This document shows positions 17,619-25,880 of a DNA stretch of 64,000 nucleotides, one piece after another (position 1 is the stretch's first letter; each line of letters starts with the position of its first letter). Origin of the DNA: Proteiniborus sp. DW1 (GTDB lineage Bacteria > Bacillota > Clostridia > Tissierellales > Proteiniboraceae); the NCBI RefSeq assembly GCF_900095305.1, contig NZ_FMDO01000003.1, forward strand, positions 1-64,000, in the 5' to 3' direction. The translations under genes were made by a program, and so were the position numbers. The notes below the pieces were generated by a model, which searched no databases, had not been told where the DNA came from, and was given only the letters and a program-made list of their open reading frames with translations.

Positions 17619-17660
17619 ATGAAGGGTGAAACCTTTAACTTTAAATGTTTCACCCTTCAT
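17619..17660 (-). terminator. Terminator of the azoreductase gene
   Basis: A 14-bp perfect inverted repeat (ATGAAGGGTGAAAC / GTTTCACCCTTCAT) just past the azoreductase stop. The T-rich tract on the minus strand is weak. Confidence 0.65.
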
Positions 17661-17679
17661 TAATATATATCATAATTTT

Positions 17680-18288
17680 CTAGAAACTTTTAGCCTTCTC
17701 TTGTACATCTTTTATTGCATTAGCAACCACTGCTTCAACATCTGTTCCACTGCGATCCATGTTATCTACTGCAAATGTACTAGTATCATATACTCCAAAG
17801 AGGCCTAGGATTGTTTTTATATATCTTTCACCCAATTCATACTCTGAAAGAGGTGGTGCAGAATAATCTCCACCTCTTGTAGTGATATGAATTGCTTTTT
17901 TACCTTCTAGCATTCCCTCTACACCGCCGCCTGAAGTATATCTAAATGTTATTCCAACTACGCTGACATAATCAAAGTATAACTTAACAATTCCCGGGAC
18001 ACTTAAATTCCATAATGGTGTGGCAATAACATACTTATCAGCTTCTGCAAATTGATAAGCGTACTTTAAAACTGGATGTTTTCTACTACTTTCAGTTTTA
18101 GGACTATAGATAGCACCTATATCATCTTTTGTTATTGGAGCTATGTTCTCTTTATATAAGTCTAGGGTTATTATTTGATCATTGGGGTGGTTTTGCCTAT
18201 AGGCATCAATAAAACTATCAGAGATTCTAAAGGTTCTAGAAGCTCCTTCAGGCTTTGCATTTGCTTTAATATAAAGAATAGTACTCAT
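17680..18288 (-). CDS. azoR: FMN-dependent NADH-azoreductase
   Basis: 202 residues, the usual size of AzoR/AcpD flavoproteins. The start MSTILYIKANAKPEGASRTFR carries the FMN phosphate-binding loop. TPLWNLSVPGIVKLYFDYV (about residue 95) and the ITTRGGDYS segment (about 140) are family hallmarks. It reduces quinones and azo compounds with NADH, forming a cytosolic homodimer. The physiological role is usually quinone detoxification. It is monocistronic, with GGAGG upstream and a hairpin downstream. Confidence 0.92.
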   Translation of the reverse strand: MSTILYIKANAKPEGASRTFRISDSFIDAYRQNHPNDQIITLDLYKENIAPITKDDIGAIYSPKTESSRKHPVLKYAYQFAEADKYVIATPLWNLSVPGIVKLYFDYVSVVGITFRYTSGGGVEGMLEGKKAIHITTRGGDYSAPPLSEYELGERYIKTILGLFGVYDTSTFAVDNMDRSGTDVEAVVANAIKDVQEKAKSF

Positions 18289-18546
18289 CTTATGTTCCTC
18301 CTGTAACTGTTTATTTTATAACTAACAAGTTTTCTCATATTCATTATTTGCAAAATATCATTAAATTATTTTGATAATCATTTTACCGAAACAGTGCTTC
18401 TGATAATTCTGTAATATCCAGTTGATTGATTATTGTTTGTCATATCTAATGCAATCTGTTATTTTGTAAGATTAAATGCAACCACCTTGACTCAATAAGG
18501 TTGCATTTAACTTGTCAATTGACCTAATATTAAAAATCAAAAACTA

Positions 18547-18564
18547 TTGTAAAGTCCTTTACAA
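18547..18564 (+). promoter_or_regulatory. Perfect 8-2-8 palindrome over the -35 box (candidate autoregulatory operator)
   Basis: TTGTAAAGTCCTTTACAA. Its right arm contains the -35 hexamer of the promoter for the HTH-TPR regulator. XRE-type dimers commonly bind such sites, so control by the regulator itself is likely but inferred. Confidence 0.6.
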
Positions 18565-18586
18565 TTATTTCTATATATGATATTAT
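18558..18586 (+). promoter_or_regulatory. Promoter of the HTH-TPR regulator gene
   Basis: TTTACA (18558-18563), 17 nt, TATTAT (18581-18586), about 45 nt before the start codon. Confidence 0.65.
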
Positions 18587-18631
18587 TATCTATAGAAAAG
18601 TAAATATATTTAATTTGAAAGGTTGATTGTT

Positions 18632-19954
18632 TTGGAAGAGCATTTTGAAATTACTGTAGGTCAAAATCTAAAAAGAATAAGAAAGGATTTGAATCTAAGA
18701 CAACATCAGATTGCTGGTGACGATATTACTAGAAACCTAATTAGTCTTATTGAAAACGATAAGGCTACATTATATGATACTGCAGCTAATATAATGGCTA
18801 GAAATATTAATAAAATCATGAGTGAAAGAAACTTAAATATTTTCATTAAGCCAGAAGATTTACTTAACCCTGAAAGATACGATGCAAGAAAAAAGGCAGA
18901 TACATATATTGAAAGACTAAAAAATGACTTAGCTAATAAAAAATTTGACATTGAATTGGACGAGCTTAATGAAATCGAAGCTTTTTTAAATGAGTGGGAT
19001 TTAACTGATAAAAAAGTAAAAATATATGAATTATTAGGCAATATCTTCTATGAGTCTAATAACTTAAGCAAGGAATACTACTACTATTTTAAAGCACTAG
19101 AAGCTTCTTATGATTTGCCAAATATGAAAAAACGATATAAGATTGCTTTGAAATTAGTAAGTAATTGCATAGTTACAGGTAAATGTGAAGAGGCTATTAG
19201 TTTGTGTAAATATATGTTAATTAGTCAAGATGATTTATCTACTAAATCAAAAGGTATTTTCTATTATAACATTGCTTTAGCTCTTAAAAAACTAAAGAAT
19301 TTTGATAAATGTCTTAGAACTTTAAATAAAGCAAAACTCTTTTTTGATAAAAGTGATCATAAAAACTTAAAAAGTATTTTTATGTTAGAAGGAGTTTGTT
19401 TTTATAGGCTTGGTGATTATAATAATGCATTACAGTCTTATAGCAAAATAATAGAAATTTCAGATAAAAAAAATAACCTTGATGAGATATGTGTTACATA
19501 CATTAATATAATCTTGATTTACATGAAGAGAAATGATAAGGAAAGCGTAATAAAATATCTTGATAAGGTCATGGACAAGCTACCTTATGTCAATGAAGAT
19601 TCTTTCTACCTAACTGAAATTTATTTTGAAATTTCAAATGTTTTACTATATTTAAAAAGATATGATGCCTGTGAGGAATATTTAAATATTGCTTTAGTTT
19701 TAGCAAATAAAAATAGTAAACAGGGTTCATATAGAAAGTATCTAGGCAACTTAATGGAACTATACATTGAAGCGAACTATACTGATAAGCTATCAAGCCT
19801 ACTAAAAACTATAGAGGATGAAATTAGCAACATTAAGTTAAACGAAGAGTCTTTACTAGTGCTTAAGCTTCTACACTACTTCATAAAACAAAATAGAATT
19901 GAAGTTGCAGCAGACTTTATGGAAAGTTTAATTCATAATGAAAAGGGGGTATAG
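18632..19954 (+). CDS. XRE-family HTH regulator with TPR domain (RRNPP/quorum-sensing type)
   Basis: 440 residues. An N-terminal XRE helix-turn-helix (about 7-65; VGQNLKRIRKDLNLRQHQIA...ISLIEND) is followed by a helical region made of TPR-like repeats up to the C-terminus (for example GIFYYNIALALKKLKNFDKC and EGVCFYRLGDYNNALQSYSK). This is the layout of PlcR, NprR and Rgg-like peptide-sensing regulators. TTG 18632 is nine nt from GAAAGG; an in-frame TTG at 18623 is too close. A 44-codon gene for a signal-peptide-bearing peptide starts 4 nt after the stop, the expected position for the cognate pheromone. A palindrome covers its promoter. Peptide control is inferred. Confidence 0.85.
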   Translation: MEEHFEITVGQNLKRIRKDLNLRQHQIAGDDITRNLISLIENDKATLYDTAANIMARNINKIMSERNLNIFIKPEDLLNPERYDARKKADTYIERLKNDLANKKFDIELDELNEIEAFLNEWDLTDKKVKIYELLGNIFYESNNLSKEYYYYFKALEASYDLPNMKKRYKIALKLVSNCIVTGKCEEAISLCKYMLISQDDLSTKSKGIFYYNIALALKKLKNFDKCLRTLNKAKLFFDKSDHKNLKSIFMLEGVCFYRLGDYNNALQSYSKIIEISDKKNNLDEICVTYINIILIYMKRNDKESVIKYLDKVMDKLPYVNEDSFYLTEIYFEISNVLLYLKRYDACEEYLNIALVLANKNSKQGSYRKYLGNLMELYIEANYTDKLSSLLKTIEDEISNIKLNEESLLVLKLLHYFIKQNRIEVAADFMESLIHNEKGV

Positions 19955-19957
19955 TGA

Positions 19958-20092
19958 ATGAAAAAGAAAATATTAGTCCTAATATTAGCTTTAACTATCT
20001 TTACAAGCATAAGCAACATAGCATTTGCTGAAATTGATCCAGCACCAATTAGAGAAGAAACTTATAGTATTGTTAATATTTTAGAATATTAA
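19958..20092 (+). CDS. Secreted pro-peptide, candidate signalling peptide of the upstream regulator
   Basis: 44 codons. A basic start (MKKK), a hydrophobic core of about 16 residues and a cleavage-like FA^E at 23-25 make a classical signal peptide. The remaining 20 residues run from EIDPAP to the C-terminal SIVNILEY. It begins 4 nt after the regulator stop, with AAAAGGGGG about 10 nt upstream, and a terminator follows at 20192, so the two genes form one unit. In RRNPP systems the exported precursor is trimmed to a 5-10 residue C-terminal peptide that is re-imported and binds the TPR domain. Which residues are mature here is not known. Confidence 0.8.
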   Translation: MKKKILVLILALTIFTSISNIAFAEIDPAPIREETYSIVNILEY

Positions 20093-20191
20093 GGAATTCG
20101 TTAAAGAAAGCACCTTATTTTTTAATTTATTTCTCGAGATTATGAAATAGTACACCTACCTACATTGAAGCAAGAGATTTTAATTTCACTT

Positions 20192-20226
20192 GGAGTGAGC
20201 CTAGTATATTAGGCTCATTCCTTTTT
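20192..20226 (+). terminator. Terminator of the regulator/peptide operon
   Basis: Stem GGAGTGAGCCTA / TAGGCTCATTCC with a 6-nt loop and TTTTT. Confidence 0.85.
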
Positions 20227-20313
20227 ATTTGTGGTTCTTTATCAATAGTTGGAATGAGTATTAGCTATTCTGCTTTTTATCTACTGTAAGTTGTAGTAAA
20301 ATACAAGTAATTA

Positions 20314-20340
20314 TGCTATAATATTTAGGGCGTCTAAATA
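20314..20340 (+). promoter_or_regulatory. Extended -10 promoter and palindromic operator, efflux site 3
   Basis: TGCTATAAT (20314-20322) is an extended -10. The palindrome TATTTAGGGCGTCTAAATA (20322-20340) starts on its last base and has perfect 7-nt arms. The same geometry occurs at the MATE promoter, and the same palindrome at the first ABC exporter. Confidence 0.7.
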
Positions 20341-20372
20341 TTGTCTGACGGAAGGTGTGAGAATAGGACAGA

Positions 20373-22145
20373 ATGAATAGGAAAGATAAGGTTAGAGTAA
20401 TAAGTGATTTTTTGAAAAAACACTGGATTCATTATATAGTAGGAGTTGTATTTTTAGTACTTACAACATTTGTGCAGAATCTGGCTCCTAGACTTTTGGG
20501 GATGATTATAGACGCATTAAGGATAGAAAATGTAGATAAAGAAAAGATATTAATTTATCTAGGGATGATGATAGGAGTTGCCATAGTAGCATTTATTACA
20601 AGATACATTTGGAGGTATTTTATTATAGGAAATTCTAGAAATCTTGAGTGTTACTTAAGGGAGAGGCTATTTCAACACTTTCAGACTCTCCCAGTGCAAT
20701 TCTACCACCAAAGAAAAACTGGGGACTTGCTAGCCTACGCTATTAACGATATATCTGCAGTGAGGATGTCATTTGGCCCAGGCCTGGCTCATATTGTAAA
20801 TGCCATTGGAGTGTGTACAGTATCTATTTTAGCTATGGCTCAAACAGTTAGCTTTAAGCTTACTACACTGTCTCTTTTACCTATTCCAATAATTATTTTC
20901 CTTATGATTAAAATAGGAGGCTTAGTCAGAAAAAGATTCAGAATTGTTCAAGAAAATTTTGCAGCTATATCGGATAGGGTGCAGGAAAACATTTCAGGGA
21001 TTAGAGTTATAAAATCCTATGTACAGGAAAAGGAAGAAGTTCTTAAATTTGATGAATTAAATGAGAAGATGAGAGAATCAAACATTAGAATGATAAGAGT
21101 ATCTTCAATGCTCTCTCCTATGATTGAGTTATGCTTTGGAGTGAGCTTTATGATTAGTCTTATCTATGGCAGTAGCTTGGTGAAAAATAATGTGATAACA
21201 TTAGGGGACTTTGTAGCATTTAACGGATATCTTACTATGATTATAAAGCCTGTGACCTCTATTGGTAGAGTTATTAACATTATTCAAAAGGGAATGGCTT
21301 CTTTTAGGAGATTAGGAGAGATTTTTAAAGTTCGTTCTGATATAACAGATGAGTCAAGTGATAGCTCTTTAACTGCTATAAATGGCGACATAGAACTAAA
21401 GGATTTAACCTTTAGTTATCCAGGTTCAGAAGAGGCTGCCCTAAAGAATATAAACATAAAACTTAGTAAAGGAAAGACACTAGGCATCATTGGAAAAACT
21501 GGCAGTGGAAAGACTACATTAGTTAATCTTCTTTTAAGATTATATAATGTGGAAAGAGGAAAGATTCTCATTGATGGAAGAGACATTAATGACTATCCCT
21601 TAAAAACCCTGAGAGAACACATAGGATATGTTCCCCAGGATAACTTCCTGTTTTCAGCTACAGTTAGAGAGAATATACACTTTTTTAATGATATGTATTC
21701 AGATGAAGAAATTGAAAAGTCTGCTAAGCTAAGTTGTATCTATGATAATATAATGGACTTTACTCAGGGCTTTGACACCATGGTTGGAGAGAGGGGAACT
21801 AATCTTTCAGGTGGACAGAAACAAAGGATTTCTATAGCTAGAGCAATTATTAAAAATCCAGCTATTCTCATTTTAGATGATGCACTATCTGCTGTTGATA
21901 CAAAAACAGAGGAAAAAATTATAGAACATTTCAACAGTATTTTAAATGGGAAAACAGGCATAATTATTGCCCATCGTATTTCTGCTATTAAGCATGCTGA
22001 TGAAATTATAGTAATGGATCATGGAGAGATTATAGAAAGAGGTAATCATGAAGAACTTCTAGGTAAAAAAGGAATATACTATGACATATTTCACGAGCAG
22101 TTTAGAGAAGAAATGAGAAAGAAGGTAGACAATGAAGCACCATAG
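20373..22145 (+). CDS. Heterodimeric ABC exporter subunit, second pair (degenerate Walker B)
   Basis: 590 residues with six exporter helices then an ATPase domain: GKTGSGKTT near residue 373, LSGGQKQR, and ILILDDALSAVD with Asp in place of the catalytic Glu. The switch His is retained (IAHRISAI), unlike the first pair. Sequence features such as FLKKHWIHYIVGVVFLVLTT and FQTLPVQFYHQRKTGDLLAYAINDI resemble YheI/BmrC-type subunits. It overlaps its partner by 14 nt. The promoter carries the efflux operator. It follows the HTH-TPR/peptide operon, but a terminator separates the two. The substrate is unknown. Confidence 0.92.
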   Translation: MNRKDKVRVISDFLKKHWIHYIVGVVFLVLTTFVQNLAPRLLGMIIDALRIENVDKEKILIYLGMMIGVAIVAFITRYIWRYFIIGNSRNLECYLRERLFQHFQTLPVQFYHQRKTGDLLAYAINDISAVRMSFGPGLAHIVNAIGVCTVSILAMAQTVSFKLTTLSLLPIPIIIFLMIKIGGLVRKRFRIVQENFAAISDRVQENISGIRVIKSYVQEKEEVLKFDELNEKMRESNIRMIRVSSMLSPMIELCFGVSFMISLIYGSSLVKNNVITLGDFVAFNGYLTMIIKPVTSIGRVINIIQKGMASFRRLGEIFKVRSDITDESSDSSLTAINGDIELKDLTFSYPGSEEAALKNINIKLSKGKTLGIIGKTGSGKTTLVNLLLRLYNVERGKILIDGRDINDYPLKTLREHIGYVPQDNFLFSATVRENIHFFNDMYSDEEIEKSAKLSCIYDNIMDFTQGFDTMVGERGTNLSGGQKQRISIARAIIKNPAILILDDALSAVDTKTEEKIIEHFNSILNGKTGIIIAHRISAIKHADEIIVMDHGEIIERGNHEELLGKKGIYYDIFHEQFREEMRKKVDNEAP

Positions 22146-23865
22146 TATTACGAGATTACTAAAATTAATGATTCCGCATAGGAAAGCAGTGATACTTGCT
22201 GCATTAAGCGTTCTACTAGTAAATGGAGCAGAGCTTATGAAGCCTATTATCTTAAAAATAGTCATTGATGATTTTCTTATTCTTAAAAAACCAGAAGTTG
22301 GGCTTTATTCTATTAAATTTATGGGTATTTTATATATGGCTATTGTAATTTTAGGCTCATTTTTTACATTTGCCCAAATAAATCTTATGAATCATGTTGG
22401 ACAACAGATTATTAGTGGTTTAAGGAAAAGAGTATTCAACCACATACAACACCTACCCTTGTCTTTCTTAGATAAGTATTCTACAGGAAGACTCATAACT
22501 AGAGCTACTAATGATGTGGAAGCACTAAACGAAATGTATACAGATGTTTTGATTAATCTATTTAGAGACATTTTTTTATTAATAGGAATAGTATTTACAA
22601 TGTTCAGCATGAACTTTAGCTTAGCTTTGATTAGCCTTGTCGCATTACCAGTGATTGTATTAGTGACCTTTTATTTTAAAGGCAAGATTAAAGAGAACTT
22701 CAAAGTCATGAAGAGTTTAATTGGTTACATAAATGGTTTTGTGGCAGAAAATATATCAGGAATGAAATTGGTTCAGGTTTTTAATAGAGACCTAGAAAAA
22801 CTTAAAGAATTTAAAGAACTAAATGCAAAGTATCATGAAACAACCTTATTTCAAATAAAGATGAACAGCCTTCTAAGACCTATTATAGAAATTTTGCAAA
22901 CTTTGACTATTGCAGTATTAGTATGGTATGGTATGGGAAGGGTAATGAATCAGACACTAGAGCTAGGGGTTTTATATGCATTCACAAACTATGTAAAGCA
23001 GTTCTTTGCACCTATTAATGATATGGCAGAAAACTATAATACTGTTCAATCAGCAGTTGTATCTGCAGATCGTATATTTGAGCTACTAGACCAGAATGAT
23101 ATACTAGAAGACTTAGATTCAGGCTTGCCTGTAGATAAATTTAGAGGAGAAGTTGAGTTTAAGAATGTATGGTTTGCTTATAGAGAGAATGAATGGGTTC
23201 TAAAGGATGTAAGCTTTAAAATAGCCCCTGGAGAAACTGTTGCTTTTGTGGGGGCAACTGGAGCTGGGAAAACTACTATTATTAACTTAATATCTAGATT
23301 TTATGAAATACAAAAAGGTGAGATACTAATAGATGGGGTAAATATTAAGGAATATAAGCTTAGGGACTTGAGAAGAAATGTGGCTGTGGTTTTACAGGAT
23401 GTATTTCTTTTTTCAGGAGATATTAAGAGCAATATTCGTTTGAATTCTAATATTTCTGATGAGAAAATAAATGAGGCATTACAATTATCCTATTCAGAGG
23501 AGTTTATACAAGAGTTACCAGCAGGAATTAATGAGCCTGTAAGAGAAAGGGGAAGTACATTTTCTGCAGGACAGCGTCAGCTATTATCTTTTGCACGAGC
23601 TATCGCCCATAATCCTTCAATTCTTGTATTAGATGAGGCTACTGCAAACATTGATACAAAAACAGAGCTATTAATTCAGAAGTCTATTGAAAATGTTTCT
23701 AGTAATCGTACTACACTAATCATAGCCCATAGACTATCTACAATACGAAATGCAGATAAAATTATTATGCTAAGTAAGAGTAAAATACTTGAGGTAGGAA
23801 ATCATGACGAGCTTATGAAAAGGGGCGGGTATTATAAGGAGCTTTACGAGGCACAATATGCTTAA
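22132..23865 (+). CDS. Heterodimeric ABC exporter subunit, second pair (catalytic)
   Basis: 577 residues. Walker A is GATGAGKTT near residue 373, Walker B is ILVLDEATANID with the catalytic Glu, and the switch His is in IAHRLSTI. The signature is FSAGQRQ, deviating from LSGGQ as expected for the half that faces the degenerate site of the partner. The membrane domain (1-300) has the usual SFLDKYSTGRLITRATNDVE coupling segment. It completes a YheI/YheH- (BmrCD-) like multidrug exporter. The start ATG lies inside the upstream gene, after GAAGG. No clear terminator follows. Confidence 0.92.
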   Translation: MKHHSITRLLKLMIPHRKAVILAALSVLLVNGAELMKPIILKIVIDDFLILKKPEVGLYSIKFMGILYMAIVILGSFFTFAQINLMNHVGQQIISGLRKRVFNHIQHLPLSFLDKYSTGRLITRATNDVEALNEMYTDVLINLFRDIFLLIGIVFTMFSMNFSLALISLVALPVIVLVTFYFKGKIKENFKVMKSLIGYINGFVAENISGMKLVQVFNRDLEKLKEFKELNAKYHETTLFQIKMNSLLRPIIEILQTLTIAVLVWYGMGRVMNQTLELGVLYAFTNYVKQFFAPINDMAENYNTVQSAVVSADRIFELLDQNDILEDLDSGLPVDKFRGEVEFKNVWFAYRENEWVLKDVSFKIAPGETVAFVGATGAGKTTIINLISRFYEIQKGEILIDGVNIKEYKLRDLRRNVAVVLQDVFLFSGDIKSNIRLNSNISDEKINEALQLSYSEEFIQELPAGINEPVRERGSTFSAGQRQLLSFARAIAHNPSILVLDEATANIDTKTELLIQKSIENVSSNRTTLIIAHRLSTIRNADKIIMLSKSKILEVGNHDELMKRGGYYKELYEAQYA

Positions 23866-24014
23866 GCAATGCAGATGATTAAAAGTTGTAGTAATAGGAT
23901 GAAAGAAGATTTTACCACAGGTCAATTTGTATTAGAAACAGTTGAACTTTACAAGATTTATGATAACATGATAATTGGTTCAAAAATTAGATAATGTTGA
24001 CAATAGATTCAAAT

Positions 24015-24042
24015 TTAACAATCTTTTTTGGATTTTTATAAT
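24015..24042 (+). promoter_or_regulatory. Candidate promoter of the NhaP-type antiporter
   Basis: TTAACA (24015-24020), 16 nt, TATAAT (24037-24042), 29 nt upstream of the ATG. Confidence 0.45.
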
Positions 24043-24071
24043 CATGTGTTGTTAGAAAGGGGAGTATATAC

Positions 24072-25679
24072 ATGAATTATTTGATGATAGGCATTATTTT
24101 TATCCTTGCACTCTTTGCTATCCGCTTTTCTAATAGGCATGGGATACCTGCATTATTACTATTTATTGTGCTTGGTATGGCCTTTGGTGCAATAGGACTT
24201 GAATTTGAGGACTACGAGTTTGCTGATAGTTTTGCAACATTGGCACTTATGGTCATTATGTTTTATGGTGGTTTTGGTACTAATTGGAGAATGGCTAAAC
24301 CGGTGGCAAGAGAAGCCATTGTACTTAGTTCCTTGGGTGTAGTTGCTACTGCCTTAATTACAGGTTTATTCTGTTATTATGTTTTAGGTTTTAAGTTATT
24401 AGAAGGTATGCTCATTGGTTCTATTGTGGGTTCCACTGACTATGCCAGTGTTTCAAATATTTTACGTTCGAAAAATTTGAACTTGAAGTACAATACAGCA
24501 TCCCTACTTGAACTTGAAAGTGGTTCAAACGACCCGGCGGCTTATACAATGACTATGGTATTTTTGTCTATAATTATAGGCTCAAAAGTGTCTATTCCGG
24601 CTATGATTTTATTTCAGGTAGCTCTTGGAGTTATTATGGGTTTTGTCTTTGCATTTATTATTGGAAAATTGCTTAAAAATTTTCCTTTGGGAGCAGACGG
24701 ACTTTATGCCGTATTTATGGCTGCTATCATGCTAATTACTTATGCTGCCACAGGGCTTCTCGGCGGTAATGGTTACTTAGCTTTATATATTCTAGGTATT
24801 TGTCTAGGCAATATGGAATTCAGAGGTAAGCGTGACATTGTATTTTTCTTTGACGGTTTTACCGAAATAATGCAGATTGGTTTATTCTTCATACTGGGCC
24901 TATTGTCCAACTTCACAAAATTTGTTGAGAATTTACCAATAGCACTTGCTATTATGGTATTTATGACCATCATTGCTCGCCCAGTAACTGTTTATGGACT
25001 TATGCTACCATTTCGACTAAAACGAAACCAATTGAACATAATTTCTTTGGCGGGTATTCGTGGTGCTGCTGCTATTGCCTTTGCAATTATGGCTGTGAAT
25101 AGTGGTGCCGTTGTCTCCGTTGACATTTATCATATAGTATTTGGTATATGTGTACTCTCATCATTAGTTCAAGGTTACTTAATGCCACCTGCATCAAAAC
25201 GATGGGATATGCTAGACCCTAATGATACTGTCTTAAAGACCTTCAACCATTATCAAACTAAAGCAGAAATTGGTTTCTTAGAAACAAGAATCCACCCCAA
25301 TAGTAGCTTAATTGGTAGTCAGGTGAAGGATTTGAACCTAGTATTTGACTTTATAGTTGCCAAGATCGAACGAAATGGAAAAACAATTGTTCCTAGAGGA
25401 CATGTAACTATAGAAGAAAATGATTTAATTGTTTTAGGTGGTGAAGTACATTTTGATGAAAGTGGACAAGACCTTATTGAATTCACCATTCCAAGTGGCC
25501 ACCAATGGGAAAACCAATACATTAAAGACTTAGAATTGCCATCTGACCGGCTTATCATTATGGTTCAGCGAAAAGATAGTGAGATCATTGTTCCAGTTGG
25601 AGATACTTTACTATTAGAAGATGATAAGGTAATTATGTTGAAGGTTGACCATGACCTTGAATTTCCTAGGGCTGATTAA
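24072..25679 (+). CDS. K+(Na+)/H+ antiporter, NhaP2/CvrA type with TrkA-C domain
   Basis: 535 residues. About twelve helices (1-385) include the ion-binding-type segment SLLELESGSNDPAAYTMT near residue 145, characteristic of CPA1 NhaP exchangers. A soluble region follows with a TrkA-C/RCK-C-like domain (about 400-480; FLETRIHPNSSLIGSQVKDL...IVPRGHVTIEENDLIVLGG). Such proteins expel K+ or Na+ in exchange for protons and help in osmotic or pH stress, with the TrkA-C domain sensing a ligand such as a nucleotide. It is monocistronic, with AAAGGGGAG before the start and a terminator after the stop. Ion preference is not determinable. Confidence 0.88.
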   Translation: MNYLMIGIIFILALFAIRFSNRHGIPALLLFIVLGMAFGAIGLEFEDYEFADSFATLALMVIMFYGGFGTNWRMAKPVAREAIVLSSLGVVATALITGLFCYYVLGFKLLEGMLIGSIVGSTDYASVSNILRSKNLNLKYNTASLLELESGSNDPAAYTMTMVFLSIIIGSKVSIPAMILFQVALGVIMGFVFAFIIGKLLKNFPLGADGLYAVFMAAIMLITYAATGLLGGNGYLALYILGICLGNMEFRGKRDIVFFFDGFTEIMQIGLFFILGLLSNFTKFVENLPIALAIMVFMTIIARPVTVYGLMLPFRLKRNQLNIISLAGIRGAAAIAFAIMAVNSGAVVSVDIYHIVFGICVLSSLVQGYLMPPASKRWDMLDPNDTVLKTFNHYQTKAEIGFLETRIHPNSSLIGSQVKDLNLVFDFIVAKIERNGKTIVPRGHVTIEENDLIVLGGEVHFDESGQDLIEFTIPSGHQWENQYIKDLELPSDRLIIMVQRKDSEIIVPVGDTLLLEDDKVIMLKVDHDLEFPRAD

Positions 25680-25695
25680 ACCGTTTTGAAACAAA

Positions 25696-25740
25696 AATCC
25701 TGAAACTCAAGTACTTAAAATGAGTTCAGGATTTTTTGTT
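25696..25740 (+). terminator. Terminator of the antiporter gene
   Basis: Stem AATCCTGAAACTCA / TGAGTTCAGGATT followed by TTTTT. Confidence 0.8.
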
Positions 25741-25880
25741 TTCTCTATTAGAGTAAGTGCAAAGGTCTAGGAACTTATCATGCTTTCCCTTAAAATAAAA
25801 CCTTTTATGGTTTACATTGGATTATTTACTATATTATAATAGTAGTATATAAACTAAGGGGGAAAGGTTGGCGATACTAT

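Larger units (their letters stand above)
17362..17679. other. Intergenic region with gene remnant and terminator
   Basis: 318 nt holding the upstream region of the PII-like gene, a fragment resembling the 3' end of the M14 peptidase gene, and the hairpin that ends the azoreductase gene. Confidence 0.5.
18289..18631. other. Divergent promoter region between azoR and the HTH-TPR regulator
   Basis: About 340 nt with no gene. It contains an inverted-repeat-like stretch near 18475-18520 (GCAACC...GGTTGC, a probable azoR leader or transcription signal) and the promoter plus perfect palindrome at 18547-18586. Confidence 0.5.

Noticed and set aside
20291-20306. TTGTA-N6-TACAA upstream of the second ABC pair as a second site for the HTH-TPR regulator
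   Set aside because: Arms are only 5 nt and the spacing differs from the perfect 8-2-8 palindrome at 18547. Too weak to claim.
23899-23994. 31-codon frame between the second ABC pair and the NhaP-type antiporter
   Set aside because: No convincing ribosome site and no recognised homology. It could be a gene remnant but cannot be supported.
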